Of a stretch of 64,000 nt of DNA, positions 24,196 through 34,355 are shown in pieces (within the stretch, counting starts at the first letter, position 1; every line of letters begins with the position of its first letter). The stretch lies in NCBI RefSeq assembly GCF_002831665.1, contig NZ_CP025118.1, forward strand, positions 3,534,001 to 3,598,000, in the 5' to 3' direction. The stretch comes from Lacinutrix sp. Bg11-31 (GTDB lineage: Bacteria > Bacteroidota > Bacteroidia > Flavobacteriales > Flavobacteriaceae). The position numbers and the translations under genes were made by a program. The notes beneath the pieces were generated by a model. It did not search any database. It was given only the letters and a program-made list of their open reading frames with translations, and was not told the DNA's origin.

Positions 24196-24681
24196 ATGAA
24201 ACGAATTTTACTATTATTTTTGGCATTAAGCTGTTCTGTTATTTCTTACAGCCAAACAGAAACTAATAAAGAGTCTGCAATTATTTATGTTTTAGAAGCA
24301 GTTGAGTTGATTGCATTAAAACAGAAGAAAACAATTTGTTATTCAAAATCTACTTGTTCTAGAACAATAATAGGATGCGGTTTTTTATGCAGAGCAAAAG
24401 GTATTCCAATAGAAAATGTTTCAGACCAAAAAGAAATTGACACAAAATTGTTCCCAAATCCTTCAGCTAATGGGATTTTTCAAATAAATTTTAAAGAAAA
24501 ATATAATAAAATTAAAGTAGTTGTTAATTCAATTTCGGGACAAGCAATTCAATCTAAAGTATTTCAGAATGTATTAAATAAAGTGACCATAGATTTGTCT
24601 CAATATCCTTCAGGAATTTTTTTAATAAACATAATTGCAGATGGAAAACAATTACCGACTAAAAAAGCAATAAGAGGTTAA
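24196..24681 (+). CDS. Secreted protein with type IX secretion sorting domain
   Basis: A 161-residue protein with a signal peptide (ending near SYSQ) and a C-terminal type A sorting domain of about 80 residues: KLFPNPSANGIFQINF, a VVNSISGQ turn, and DLSQYPSGIFLINI. Such domains direct export through the type IX system whose core genes gldKLMN are at 49093. The passenger is only about 60 residues and holds four Cys (ICYSKSTCS, CGFLC) that could form disulfides; its role is unknown. Confidence 0.82.
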   Translation: MKRILLLFLALSCSVISYSQTETNKESAIIYVLEAVELIALKQKKTICYSKSTCSRTIIGCGFLCRAKGIPIENVSDQKEIDTKLFPNPSANGIFQINFKEKYNKIKVVVNSISGQAIQSKVFQNVLNKVTIDLSQYPSGIFLINIIADGKQLPTKKAIRG

Positions 24682-24725
24682 GGTTTTAAATTTAAAATGC
24701 GTTATTTTGTACTTCAATTTAATGA

Positions 24726-25676
24726 ATGACAGGACTAGTATATAAATCTACAGGAAGTTGGTACACAGTTAAAAACGAACTTGGTACTACTTACGAGTGT
24801 AGAATAAAAGGTAAATTTCGTTTACAAGGCATAAAGAGTACCAACCCAATTGCGGTTGGTGACTATGTGGATTTTGAGCTAGATACCAAAAGTGATCAAG
24901 AAACAGGTGTAATTAACAAGATCCATGATCGCGAAAATTACGTTGTTAGAAAATCTGTAAACCTATCTAAGCAAACACATATTATTGCTTCAAATATAGA
25001 TCAGGTTTTTCTTTTAATAACTATAGACAATCCACCAACATTTACTAGTTTTATAGACCGTTTTTTAGTGACAGCAGAAGCTTATTCTATTAAAACAGTA
25101 TTGGTTTTTAATAAAATAGATACCTACACCGAAGACACTATTTTAGAGGTTAGTTACTTAGAACATATCTATGGAAATATAGGTTACGAAAGTGTTAGAG
25201 TTTCGGCTAAAACCGGAGAAAATATAGATAAAATTAAAGCGTTGATGGAAGGTAAAGTTAGTGTCTTTACTGGTCATTCGGGAGTTGGTAAATCTACTTT
25301 AGTAAATACTATTGAGCCAACTTTAGATTTAAAAACGAAGTCTATTTCTACACAGCATTCTCAAGGACAGCACACAACAACTTTTGCAGAGATGTTTGAT
25401 TTAAGTTTCGATGCGAAAATTATAGATACACCTGGAATTAAAGGTTTTGGAGTTGTAGATATGGAAAAGGAAGAAATAAGTGGTTATTTTCCTGAGTTTT
25501 TTAAGTTGAGTCAAGATTGTAAATTCAATAATTGTATGCATATAGAAGAACCTAAATGCGCAGTTAAAGAAGCTTTAGAAAGAGATGAAATTGCTGCTTC
25601 TCGTTACAGAAGTTATGTTCAAATAATTGAAGGAGACGATCAACATTACAGAACAGATATTTGGGATAAAGAGTAG
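24726..25676 (+). CDS. rsgA: Ribosome small-subunit-dependent GTPase A
   Basis: A circularly permuted GTPase that helps late 30S maturation. An OB-fold lies at the N terminus, then NKID (G4) before the P-loop TGHSGVGKST (G1) and DTPGIKGFG (G3), the permuted order of this family. A zinc knuckle CKFNNCMHIEEPKC lies near the C terminus. Length 316 is normal. It is followed 39 bp later by dtd. Confidence 0.95.
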   Translation: MTGLVYKSTGSWYTVKNELGTTYECRIKGKFRLQGIKSTNPIAVGDYVDFELDTKSDQETGVINKIHDRENYVVRKSVNLSKQTHIIASNIDQVFLLITIDNPPTFTSFIDRFLVTAEAYSIKTVLVFNKIDTYTEDTILEVSYLEHIYGNIGYESVRVSAKTGENIDKIKALMEGKVSVFTGHSGVGKSTLVNTIEPTLDLKTKSISTQHSQGQHTTTFAEMFDLSFDAKIIDTPGIKGFGVVDMEKEEISGYFPEFFKLSQDCKFNNCMHIEEPKCAVKEALERDEIAASRYRSYVQIIEGDDQHYRTDIWDKE

Positions 25677-25715
25677 TGAAAATGTAATAAACGTTTCGCT
25701 TTCGCGGAAAGGAGC

Positions 25716-26168
25716 ATGAAAATAGTAATTCAAAGAGTTAGTAAGGCAAGCGTAACTATAGAAAGCAAAAAAGTAGCTTCAATAAACCATGGGCTTTTAA
25801 TTTTACTAGGAATTGTTACTGAAGACACACAGGAAGACATTACATGGTTAACAAACAAGATTGCGAACCTTCGCATTTTTGAAGACGAACAAGGTGTAAT
25901 GAATAAATCTCTTATAGATACCAATGGAGAAGCCATTGTTGTTAGCCAGTTTACACTACAAGCAAGTACAAAAAAAGGAAACAGACCAAGTTATATAAAA
26001 GCAGCACGACCAGAAGTTGCTATTCCGTTATACGAAGCATTCAATGCGACATTAGAATCTGTGCTTAATAAACCAGTTCAAACAGGAGATTTTGGAGCAG
26101 ATATGCAAGTGGAGCTTTTAAACGATGGACCAGTAACAATTGTTATAGATTCTAAAAATAAAGTATAA
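25716..26168 (+). CDS. dtd: D-aminoacyl-tRNA deacylase
   Basis: It removes D-amino acids (and glycine) mischarged to tRNA. The 150-residue protein has the two active-site motifs SQFTL and NDGPVTI. A small imperfect hairpin (CGCTTTCGCG) lies before the start at about 25695-25707. It probably shares a transcript with rsgA. Confidence 0.95.
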   Translation: MKIVIQRVSKASVTIESKKVASINHGLLILLGIVTEDTQEDITWLTNKIANLRIFEDEQGVMNKSLIDTNGEAIVVSQFTLQASTKKGNRPSYIKAARPEVAIPLYEAFNATLESVLNKPVQTGDFGADMQVELLNDGPVTIVIDSKNKV

Positions 26169-26232
26169 AAAATTGAAAATATTTTCCTACATGATTTAAA
26201 AGTAATACATTGAAGCCTATTAATTAATTTAA

Positions 26233-28164
26233 ATGAATATTAAACCAAACCTACTTATTACTTGTTACTTATTTCTTTTTTCTGTTTTATCTCTAAATGC
26301 TCAAGATGAAAGCTTATTAAACTCTAATACAATTCCTATTTCATTAAAAACAAATGCAAATGCTATAGTGCGTTTAGATTATACGCAAATAGAAATAAGC
26401 TCTATTAAAAAATATAGGTATAGTAAAAAAAGAATTGTTACTATAATTAATGAAGAAGGAAACAAAAAAATAGATGCAAGTGTTGGTTATGATAGTGGTA
26501 TTTCTATCCATAAACTACAAGCAATTATTTATGATGCTTTTGGAAACCAGGTAAAGAAAATTCGTAAATCGGATTTTAAAGATGTTTCTGCAGTCAGTAA
26601 TTTTTCGTTGTATGAGGACAGTAGAGTTAAATACATGCAATATACTCCAACAAACTATCCTTATACAGTAGTTTTTGAATATGAGTTCTCTACAAATAAT
26701 ACAGCATATATTCCGTCTTGGAAACCTCTTGAAGGCTATTCTGTAAGTACAGAAAAGAATCAGTTTGATGTTATTTATGATGTGTCTGTAGGGATTAATA
26801 CACTAGAAAAAAACTTTGAAGGCTACACTATTGTAAATAAAAGCAAAGAAGGATTTGTAAGTTATACCGCAAGTAATTTGAGTGCTCTTAAATATGAAGC
26901 AATAAGTCCATTACTTAAAAACATAACACCGCAAGTGCTTATAACACCAGTTAATTTTCATTACGAAGGTTATACAGGGAAAACAGATGATTGGAAAAAT
27001 TTAGGAAAATGGATGCATGACGAAATGCTACAAAATAGAACAGAACTTCCTGTTAAAACTAAAGAAACAATAATAAAACTTGTAGAAGGAATAGAGGATC
27101 CTATTGAAAAAGCGAAACTAGTCTATAAATATGTACAAGACAATACAAGGTACATAAGTGTACAAGAAGGCATTGGTGGTATACAGCCAATAGCAGCAGC
27201 GCAAGTAGATGAGGTAAAATATGGAGACTGTAAAGGGTTAACAAATTACACTAAAGCTTTATTAGACGTGGTAGATGTAAAATCTAATTATACTAGAGTC
27301 TATGCATCATCAAAAAATCAAGTAGACATAAATAAAGATTTTGTTACTTTTTTAGGACAAACCAATCATGTTATTTTAAATATACCAACACCACAAGGAA
27401 ATGTTTGGTTAGAATGTACAAGTCAAACTTCACCATTTAATTATAATGGAGGTTTTACCGATGATAGAGATGTTTTTGTAATATCTCCAGAAGGAGGCGA
27501 AATTGTACACACTAAAATTTATACAGCTCAAGAAAATACTAAAGAAACAAAAGCAAAAGTACAATTAGAGGCAACAGGGAATATTAAAGCGCAAGTGGAA
27601 ATTATTTCACAAGGAGTGAGATATGATAACCATTATTATATTGAAAACGAATTAGAAAAAGATCAAAAATTATATTACAAAGAATATTTTAATACTATTA
27701 ATAACCTAGAAATTAATGCTATTAATTTTGATAACAATAAAGATGAAATAGTATTTACTGAAAAATTAGACGTTAAAATAACAAGATATGCCTCTAAAGC
27801 AGGAGAAAGAATATTGTTAAAACCAAATATTTTTAATGTAGAAGAATATGTTCCTCCACGTTATAAAAAAAGAAATTTACCTTTTCAAATTAATAGAGGT
27901 AAAGTAACTATAAATACGTTTGAGATAACAATTCCAGAAACCTTACAAGTAGAAGCGCTACAAGATGCTGTTACAATAACTAATAAGTTTGGTGAGTATC
28001 ATTTTTCAATCACGGAAAAAGATAAAAAGACGTTAGTGTTTCAAAGAAAACTAAAATTAAAAAAAGGACAGTATAACAAAGAAGATTATAAAGAGTTTAG
28101 GGATTTTTTATTGCAAATAGTTAAGCATGATAAATCTAAAATAGTATTAAAAAATAAAAAATGA
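26233..28164 (+). CDS. DUF3857 / transglutaminase-like exported protein
   Basis: A 643-residue protein with a signal peptide ending near LNAQ. The N-terminal third is a DUF3857 domain; a transglutaminase-like domain follows with candidate catalytic Cys333 in YGDCKG and His379 in TNHVILNI. A beta-rich C-terminal region completes it. Such pairs are frequent in Bacteroidota; the substrate is unknown. The stop overlaps the next start by 4 bases, and the partner lacks the catalytic residues, so the two may work as a complex. Confidence 0.82.
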   Translation: MNIKPNLLITCYLFLFSVLSLNAQDESLLNSNTIPISLKTNANAIVRLDYTQIEISSIKKYRYSKKRIVTIINEEGNKKIDASVGYDSGISIHKLQAIIYDAFGNQVKKIRKSDFKDVSAVSNFSLYEDSRVKYMQYTPTNYPYTVVFEYEFSTNNTAYIPSWKPLEGYSVSTEKNQFDVIYDVSVGINTLEKNFEGYTIVNKSKEGFVSYTASNLSALKYEAISPLLKNITPQVLITPVNFHYEGYTGKTDDWKNLGKWMHDEMLQNRTELPVKTKETIIKLVEGIEDPIEKAKLVYKYVQDNTRYISVQEGIGGIQPIAAAQVDEVKYGDCKGLTNYTKALLDVVDVKSNYTRVYASSKNQVDINKDFVTFLGQTNHVILNIPTPQGNVWLECTSQTSPFNYNGGFTDDRDVFVISPEGGEIVHTKIYTAQENTKETKAKVQLEATGNIKAQVEIISQGVRYDNHYYIENELEKDQKLYYKEYFNTINNLEINAINFDNNKDEIVFTEKLDVKITRYASKAGERILLKPNIFNVEEYVPPRYKKRNLPFQINRGKVTINTFEITIPETLQVEALQDAVTITNKFGEYHFSITEKDKKTLVFQRKLKLKKGQYNKEDYKEFRDFLLQIVKHDKSKIVLKNKK

Positions 28165-30188
28165 AGAAAACAGTATTAATTATTGCATTGTTATTAGCGC
28201 AGTTAGGATTTTCTCAAGATTTTAAATTTGGCAAAGTTAGTAAAGCGGAACTGGAAGAAACACAACATGCATTAGAGCCAGATGCAGATGCTGCAGTTTT
28301 ATATAGGAGCCAGAATATTTCTTTCGACTATGTACAAGAAAAAGGTTTTGTTCAAAAAAATGAAATTCAAGAACGCATCAAAATTTATAATAAAGATGGT
28401 TATGATTATGCAACAAAAACCATAAAGCTTTACGATGAAGGGAATGATACAAAAGATAAATTAATTAGTTTTAAAGCCTACACCTACAATTTAAATAATG
28501 GTAAGATTGTAGAATCTAAACTAAAAAAAGATGGAATTTTTGAAGAAAAAACAAATCGCTATTGGAAAAAAACAAAATTCACCATGCCTAATGTTGGAGA
28601 TGGCTGTATTATAGAGTATAGATACACAGTAGTATCGCAGCTATTAGGAATAGACGATATTGCTTTTCAAGAACTATTGCCTATTAATAAATTAGATTTT
28701 AAAGTATCAACACCAGAGTATTTTAAATATAAGGCTTTATTAAATCCAAAAGCGGCTTATCTCCCCAAATTAAATAAAACTGTTAGACAATCTAGTTTTT
28801 CTATTAATGAAACTAGTAGAACAAGTCCTGTGGGTATTAATCAAGGTAGTAATACTGAAACATCTTTTAACAAATCTAAGATTGATTACAAAAGTGACAT
28901 TATTAGTTCTAACCTAACTAATATTCCTGCCTTAAAAAATGAAGTTCTTGTAGATAATCTTTCTAACTATCAGGCAAAATTAGTAATGGAGTTGCATTCT
29001 ATAGAATATCCAAATCAGCCAACAAAAAGTTTTTCACGTACTTGGGAAGACGTAACAGAATCTATCTACAAGAATGAAGATTTTGGTAAGCAATTAAATA
29101 AGGATTATTACTTTCAAAAAGATGTAGACGCTATTCTTTCTGGATTAACAACTCCAGAAGAAAAAATAAGTGCAATCTATAACTATGTTAAATCTAAAGT
29201 AAAATCTAATGGATTAATTGGGTATTACTCAGATCTAGGTGTCTCAAAAGCATATAAAGAAGGTGTTGGAAATGTTGCAGATATTAATTTAATGCTTGTT
29301 GCAATGTTGAGATATAGTGGTCTTCAAGCAAATCCAGTACTAGTGAGTACTAGAAGTAATGGTGTGCCAATTACGGCAACCAAAACAGGTTTTAATTATG
29401 TAATTGCAGCTGTAGAATTAATGGATAAAGTTGTATTATTAGATGCTTCAAACAAATTTTCGACTGCAAATGTATTACCTAAAAACTTATTAAATTGGCA
29501 AGGACGATTAATAAGAGAAAATGATAGTTCTAAATGGATAAATCTTCAACCAAGCCAAGCCTCTAAACAAATAATTTTTTTAAATGCTACTATTAATGAA
29601 GATTTGTCAATAAATGGTAAAGCAAGAGAGCAGTTAACCAATCATTTAGCATTAGCACATAGAGAAGAGTTTAATGCTATAAATAACGAAGATCATATTT
29701 TATCTATAGAAGAAGGAAAAGGAGATATTAAAGTAAGTAATATAGATGTAAAGTCTAAAGACGAATTAAGTAAACCTATTTTAATTTCTTACGAGTACAG
29801 TTTGCAAAACGGAATAGAAGAAATAGCAGATAAATTATATTTTTCTTCTATGTTATTTTTTGCTCAAAAAGAAAACCCATTTAAACAAGAAACTAGAGAA
29901 TATCCTGTGGATTTTGCATATCCAATTTCAGAAAAACATGTTATTAATATTAAAATACCTCAAGGATATCAAGTGGAATCTATTCCTGAAAGTGCTAAAA
30001 TTCAATACAATTTAAAAGATGCTGAGTTTACATATGCAATTAGTCATAAAAATGATTTAATACAAATAATAACAAATCTAGATATTAATAAGTCAATTAT
30101 TTTACCAGTATATTATCAAGACTTTAAAAAGTTTTTCGATTTAGTAATTAAAAAGGAGACAGAACAAATAGTACTTAAAAAAATGTAA
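28161..30188 (+). CDS. DUF3857 / transglutaminase-fold protein, catalytic residues missing
   Basis: A 675-residue exported protein (signal peptide ending near LGFSQ) of the same build as its neighbour. At the place of the catalytic Cys it has GNVADINLML, and where the His should be it has FNYVIAAVE, so it is probably not an active cysteine enzyme. DUF3857 covers about residues 50-220. It overlaps the upstream gene by ATGA, which suggests coupled synthesis. Confidence 0.8.
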   Translation: MKKTVLIIALLLAQLGFSQDFKFGKVSKAELEETQHALEPDADAAVLYRSQNISFDYVQEKGFVQKNEIQERIKIYNKDGYDYATKTIKLYDEGNDTKDKLISFKAYTYNLNNGKIVESKLKKDGIFEEKTNRYWKKTKFTMPNVGDGCIIEYRYTVVSQLLGIDDIAFQELLPINKLDFKVSTPEYFKYKALLNPKAAYLPKLNKTVRQSSFSINETSRTSPVGINQGSNTETSFNKSKIDYKSDIISSNLTNIPALKNEVLVDNLSNYQAKLVMELHSIEYPNQPTKSFSRTWEDVTESIYKNEDFGKQLNKDYYFQKDVDAILSGLTTPEEKISAIYNYVKSKVKSNGLIGYYSDLGVSKAYKEGVGNVADINLMLVAMLRYSGLQANPVLVSTRSNGVPITATKTGFNYVIAAVELMDKVVLLDASNKFSTANVLPKNLLNWQGRLIRENDSSKWINLQPSQASKQIIFLNATINEDLSINGKAREQLTNHLALAHREEFNAINNEDHILSIEEGKGDIKVSNIDVKSKDELSKPILISYEYSLQNGIEEIADKLYFSSMLFFAQKENPFKQETREYPVDFAYPISEKHVINIKIPQGYQVESIPESAKIQYNLKDAEFTYAISHKNDLIQIITNLDINKSIILPVYYQDFKKFFDLVIKKETEQIVLKKM

Positions 30189-30707
30189 ATGGCATCATTA
30201 TTTGGGCATGGTTTAGTTGGTTTTACATTAACTAAAATTGCGAGTTCTAAAACGTGTAAATTACTACTGTTTTTGGCTATTGTCTCCGCAATACTTCCCG
30301 ATTTAGATGTTGTTACTTTTGGTAAAATACCGTACACGCATCCATTTGGGCATCGTGGATTTACGCATTCTATAGTTTTTGCTATTATTTGGGCAGCTAT
30401 CTTAGCTTTTATATTTACAAAAACAAAACGTAAATTATTTTTTGTAGTTCTTTTTCTATCAACATTATCACATGGTGTTTTAGATGCTTTAACAACAGGA
30501 GGAAAGGGAATCGGTTTTTTTATACCGTTTAATAATGAGCGCTTTTTCTTTCCTTGGCAAGTAATAAAAGTGTCACCAATAGGTATTAGTAAGTTCTTCT
30601 CAAGTTGGGGAGTGCAAGTGATTTTAAGCGAATTAAAGTATATAGGTATTCCATGCTTGATAGTTTTATTATTTTTACATTTTAAAAGAAAGACAACAAA
30701 AATTTAA
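30189..30707 (+). CDS. YdjM-like membrane-bound metal-dependent hydrolase
   Basis: A 172-residue integral membrane protein of the YdjM/DUF457 family. The conserved metal-site-like motifs LPDLDVV, HRGFTHS and LSHGVLDALT are spread over the membrane helices. The family name is by homology; no substrate is established. It starts right after the stop of the DUF3857 gene. Confidence 0.85.
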   Translation: MASLFGHGLVGFTLTKIASSKTCKLLLFLAIVSAILPDLDVVTFGKIPYTHPFGHRGFTHSIVFAIIWAAILAFIFTKTKRKLFFVVLFLSTLSHGVLDALTTGGKGIGFFIPFNNERFFFPWQVIKVSPIGISKFFSSWGVQVILSELKYIGIPCLIVLLFLHFKRKTTKI

Positions 30708-30764
30708 TTTAAAAGATTACCGCTGGAGTTTATCTTGAGCGTAGTCGAAAGACAGGAAAGTAAA

Positions 30765-31091
30765 ATGGACATTAAAAATGCACAACTAGAAGTAGATAAC
30801 TGGATAAAAAACCATGGCGTTCGTTATTTTAACGAGCTTACTAACATGGCACAACTTACAGAAGAAGTAGGAGAAGTAGCCAGAATTATTGCCAGACGCT
30901 ATGGAGAACAAAGCGAGAAAGAAAGTGATAAAAATAAAGATTTAGGCGAGGAACTAGCAGATGTTATGTTTGTAGTTTTGTGTTTAGCAAACCAAACAGG
31001 AATAGACCTGCAAGAGGCTTTCGATAAAAAATTAGATATTAAAACAAAACGCGACCACGATCGTCATCATAATAACGAAAAGCTTAAATAG
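30765..31091 (+). CDS. MazG-like nucleotide pyrophosphohydrolase
   Basis: A 108-residue all-helical protein from the ATG at 30765. The MazG/dUTPase-like metal motifs LTEEVGEVAR and LGEELADVMF (ExxE and ExxD) are present. It should hydrolyse non-standard or excess nucleoside triphosphates. The frame stays open to 30735, but that part overlaps a common intergenic repeat (ATCTTGAGCGTAGTCGAAAG) and is unlikely to be coding. Confidence 0.88.
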   Translation: MDIKNAQLEVDNWIKNHGVRYFNELTNMAQLTEEVGEVARIIARRYGEQSEKESDKNKDLGEELADVMFVVLCLANQTGIDLQEAFDKKLDIKTKRDHDRHHNNEKLK

Positions 31092-31105
31092 TTTTTCTTT
31101 TTTTC

Positions 31106-31125
31106 ATTTCCGCGAAGACGGAAAT
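31106..31125. repeat. Small dispersed hairpin before aroA
   Basis: ATTTCCG-cgaaga-CGGAAAT, nearly identical to the hairpin at 1165-1184. Between it and aroA are further fragments of the related family (TTATTCCTGCGAAATCG at 31142 and GCAGGAATCCACT at 31215). Confidence 0.6.
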
Positions 31126-31235
31126 TTTAAATAATTGTTTAATCCGTAATGTTATTCCTGCGAAATCGAAGATTCACGATTTCAATAAAAGAAAATAAGA
31201 ATTAATAAGTAATGCAGGAATCCACTCTTTTAAAT

Positions 31236-32468
31236 ATGAATATAATTTTACAAAAATCTTCAATTAAAAAGAAGTCAGCAATACAAATTACAGGTTCAAA
31301 AAGTGAGTCTAATAGATTGTTGTTATTACAAGCCTTATACCCAGAAATTAATATTGAGAATGTGTCTAACAGTGACGATTCGCAATTAATGACAAAGGCT
31401 TTAGCGTCTAAAGAACAAGTAATAGATATCCATCATGCTGGAACAGCAATGCGTTTTTTAACGGCTTATTTTGCGACTCAAAATAATAGAGAAACAATAG
31501 TTACTGGCTCTAAGCGTATGAAAGAGCGACCAATTAAAATATTGGTGGATGCTTTAAATCAATTAGGAGCAGATATTTTATATAAAGAAAACGAAGGTTA
31601 TCCGCCACTTTTAATAAAAGGAAAACAATTAACTAAAAGTAAAGTCTCGTTAGATGCTAATGTAAGTAGTCAATACATTTCGGCATTATTACTTATAGCT
31701 TCAAAATTAGAAAACGGATTAGAGTTAACCTTAAATGGGAAAATAACATCTGTGCCTTATATTAATATGACTTTAAGTTTGTTAAATGAGCTAAATATTG
31801 AATCCAAATTTGAGGGTAATGTAATTACTGTAAAACCATTACAAGAAAAGGTAGAGCCTAAAACATTAATTGTAGAGTCAGACTGGTCTTCGGCTTCTTA
31901 TTTTTATAGTATTGTTGCTTTAGCTGAAGTTGGAACTTTAATTGAAATTTCATCTTACAAAAAAGATAGCTTGCAAGGAGATTCAGCTTTGTCAGAAATT
32001 TATAAAAGCTTTGGTGTTACCACTATTTTTAAAGGAAATACGGTATTAATTGAAAAAACAACGAACGTAGATTTTAAAACTGCAATAGATTTTGACTTGG
32101 CAAATTCGCCAGATATTGCACAAACAATCTCTGTTACAGCATTTGCTTTAGGCTTAGAATCTAATTTAACAGGATTACACACGCTTAAAATTAAAGAAAC
32201 TGATAGATTGGAAGCTTTAAAAACTGAAATTGAAAAACTTGGTGGAGAAGTAGAGATTACTAACAAAAGTCTTCATCTTAAAAAATCTAGCAGAATTAAA
32301 GAAAATGTTGTTGTAGCGACATATAACGACCATAGAATGGCAATGGCTTTTGCGCCTTTGGCTTTAAAAACACCTCTTGAAATTGAAGATTATATGGTGG
32401 TTTCAAAATCGTATCCAACCTTTTGGGACGATTTAAAGCAACTCGGTTTTCAGTTTAATATAAAATAA
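31236..32468 (+). CDS. aroA: 3-phosphoshikimate 1-carboxyvinyltransferase (EPSP synthase)
   Basis: It joins phosphoenolpyruvate to shikimate-3-phosphate, the sixth step of the shikimate pathway. Motifs: ITGSKSESNRLL near the start, HAGTAMRFLTAYFA, KERPIKILVDAL and ETDRLEAL followed by YNDHRMAM. From the ATG at 31236 it has 410 residues. An upstream in-frame ATG at 31212 lies within a dispersed hairpin sequence (GCAGGAATCCACT) and is judged not to be the natural start. It is separate from the aromatic operon at 19994. Confidence 0.93.
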   Translation: MNIILQKSSIKKKSAIQITGSKSESNRLLLLQALYPEINIENVSNSDDSQLMTKALASKEQVIDIHHAGTAMRFLTAYFATQNNRETIVTGSKRMKERPIKILVDALNQLGADILYKENEGYPPLLIKGKQLTKSKVSLDANVSSQYISALLLIASKLENGLELTLNGKITSVPYINMTLSLLNELNIESKFEGNVITVKPLQEKVEPKTLIVESDWSSASYFYSIVALAEVGTLIEISSYKKDSLQGDSALSEIYKSFGVTTIFKGNTVLIEKTTNVDFKTAIDFDLANSPDIAQTISVTAFALGLESNLTGLHTLKIKETDRLEALKTEIEKLGGEVEITNKSLHLKKSSRIKENVVVATYNDHRMAMAFAPLALKTPLEIEDYMVVSKSYPTFWDDLKQLGFQFNIK

Positions 32469-32490
32469 ATAATAATAAACAGTCATTTAC

Positions 32491-32522
32491 TTGACAACGC
32501 CTATCTTGAGATTGTATCTTTG
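32491..32522 (+). promoter_or_regulatory. Promoter of queA
   Basis: TTG (32491-32493), 21 bp, TATCTTTG (32515-32522): a strong match to the Bacteroidota -33/-7 consensus, 32 bp before the start codon. Confidence 0.7.
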
Positions 32523-32554
32523 CAACTTTCTAATACTTAAAACATACGATAAGC

Positions 32555-33610
32555 ATGAAAATGAAATTATCACACTTTAACTTCGAATTACCTGAGGAGT
32601 TATTGGCAGAATATCCAGCAGAAAACAGAGACGAGTCTCGTTTAATGGTCTTAAATCGAAAAGAACAAACTATAGAGCACAAACAATTTAAAGATCTTAT
32701 TGATTATTTTGAAGAAGACGATGTCATGATTCTTAATAATACAAAGGTTTTTCCTGCACGTTTATTTGGAAACAAAGAAAAAACTGGTGCTAGAATTGAA
32801 GTGTTTTTATTACGTGAGTTAAACGAAGAACAACGCCTTTGGGATGTTTTAGTAGATCCAGCACGTAAAATTAGAATTGGAAATAAATTATACTTTGGTG
32901 ATGACGAAACACTTGTTGCTGAGGTAATAGATAATACAACATCTAGAGGTAGAACGTTACGTTTTCTTTACGATGGTTCTTACACAGAATTCCGTAAAAA
33001 ATTAACTGAATTAGGTGAAACACCATTACCTAAATATATTAAAAGAGATGTAGAACCTGAAGACGAAGAGCGTTACCAAACAATTTTCGCTAAAAAAGAA
33101 GGTGCTGTAGCAGCTCCAACAGCAGGAATGCATTTTTCTAAGCACTTATTAAAGCGTTTAGAAATTAAAGGTATCGATTTTGCTGAGGTAACTTTACATG
33201 TTGGTTTAGGTACTTTTAACTCTGTAGAGGTAGAAGATTTATCTAAGCATAAAATGGATAGTGAAGAAGTAACTATTGGGCCAGAAACAGTAGAGAAAAT
33301 TAATACTGCGCTTAAAAATAGAAGACGTATTTGTGCTGTAGGTACAACTGCAATGCGTGCTGTTGAGAGTGCTGTATCTTCAAACCATACTTTAAATGAG
33401 ATTGATGGTTGGACAAATAAATTTATTTTTCCTCCTTACGATTTTAGTATAGCCAATGCTATGATTACTAATTTTCATACACCAAAATCTACATTAATGA
33501 TGATGACTTCTGCTTTTGCAGGTCATGATTTTGTTAAGCGTGCTTACGATGAAGCTGTTAAAGAAAAGTATAAGTTCTATAGTTATGGAGATGCGATGTT
33601 AATTATCTAA
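32555..33610 (+). CDS. queA: tRNA preQ1(34) S-adenosylmethionine ribosyltransferase-isomerase
   Basis: It adds the cyclopentene ring precursor from SAM to preQ1 in tRNA, making epoxyqueuosine. The 351-residue protein carries the typical stretches [35 protein letters not shown] and [11 protein letters not shown]. It has its own promoter and terminator, so it is a single-gene unit. Confidence 0.95.
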   Translation: MKMKLSHFNFELPEELLAEYPAENRDESRLMVLNRKEQTIEHKQFKDLIDYFEEDDVMILNNTKVFPARLFGNKEKTGARIEVFLLRELNEEQRLWDVLVDPARKIRIGNKLYFGDDETLVAEVIDNTTSRGRTLRFLYDGSYTEFRKKLTELGETPLPKYIKRDVEPEDEERYQTIFAKKEGAVAAPTAGMHFSKHLLKRLEIKGIDFAEVTLHVGLGTFNSVEVEDLSKHKMDSEEVTIGPETVEKINTALKNRRRICAVGTTAMRAVESAVSSNHTLNEIDGWTNKFIFPPYDFSIANAMITNFHTPKSTLMMMTSAFAGHDFVKRAYDEAVKEKYKFYSYGDAMLII

Positions 33611-33666
33611 TCCAGAACTTGTTTCGTGATCTCATGATATTATCAGGAGTTTCATAAAAAAAATAA

Positions 33667-33697
33667 AAGCCTTATCGAAATCGATAAGGCTTTTTTA
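33667..33697 (+). terminator. Terminator after queA
   Basis: AAGCCTTATCGA, loop aa, TCGATAAGGCTT and a T run: a 12 bp perfect stem. Confidence 0.9.
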
Positions 33698-33708
33698 TTG
33701 CCATTAAA

Positions 33709-34340
33709 GTCACGTCCTGAAATATGTATATACTAAACCACAAGTATATGTATAAAAATGACAGAGTAACTAGACGTTATAGCGAACCTTTCAAATTAAA
33801 AATTTTATCCGAACTTAGTTACTGGTAAATACACCAAGAGTCAATTAGGAAAATTCTATAGTATTGTGGAATGTCTAGTTTTGTTATTTCACTCTAATAA
33901 CTGATATGTATTCAAGATAAATTTTTGGATATGACCTTAAACAGTCTAGAACTCTAAGGGAGTGTAAGAGCTCTAAATAAAGCAGTATGTCAAGAAAAAA
34001 AATATTAAAGAACTTATTCGTCATTCGGACAGAGGGATACAATATTGTAGCAATGTATACACGCAAATACTAAAAAGAAAAAAGATAGGTATTAGTGTGA
34101 CAGAAGAAAATCATTGTTACGAAAACGCAATGGCAGAGCGTATAAACGGCATTTTAAAAGACGAATTTTATTTGGATCAAACCTTTATGAATGTAGCCCA
34201 CGTTAAAAGAGCAGCAAAAAATGCAATCAAAATGTATAATGAAATAAAATCACACCTATCTTTAGACTTTAAAACACCAAATATGGTATATCAATTATCA
34301 GCATAAAATTAAATCTGTAGCCGTATTTTAGGACTAGACA
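33709..34340 (+). mobile_element. Decayed, internally deleted IS3-family element
   Basis: About 630 bp of a relative of the IS3 at 16398-17697. The left end CACGTCCTGAAATATG and the right end TTTTAGGACTAGACA match its terminal repeats. An orfA start (ATG at 33748, RRYSEPFKLKIL) breaks at a stop after about 25 codons. Roughly 650 bp are missing. The last quarter of orfB is open from about 34019 to 34306 and keeps HSDRGIQYCSNV and the catalytic Glu region ENAMAERINGILKDE. It cannot make a working transposase. Confidence 0.85.
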
Positions 34341-34355
34341 TGCGAAAAAACAAAT

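Noticed and set aside
31212..31235. Upstream ATG of aroA
   Set aside because: It lies in a fragment of the dispersed hairpin family (GCAGGAATCCACT); the ATG at 31236 starts the conserved part.
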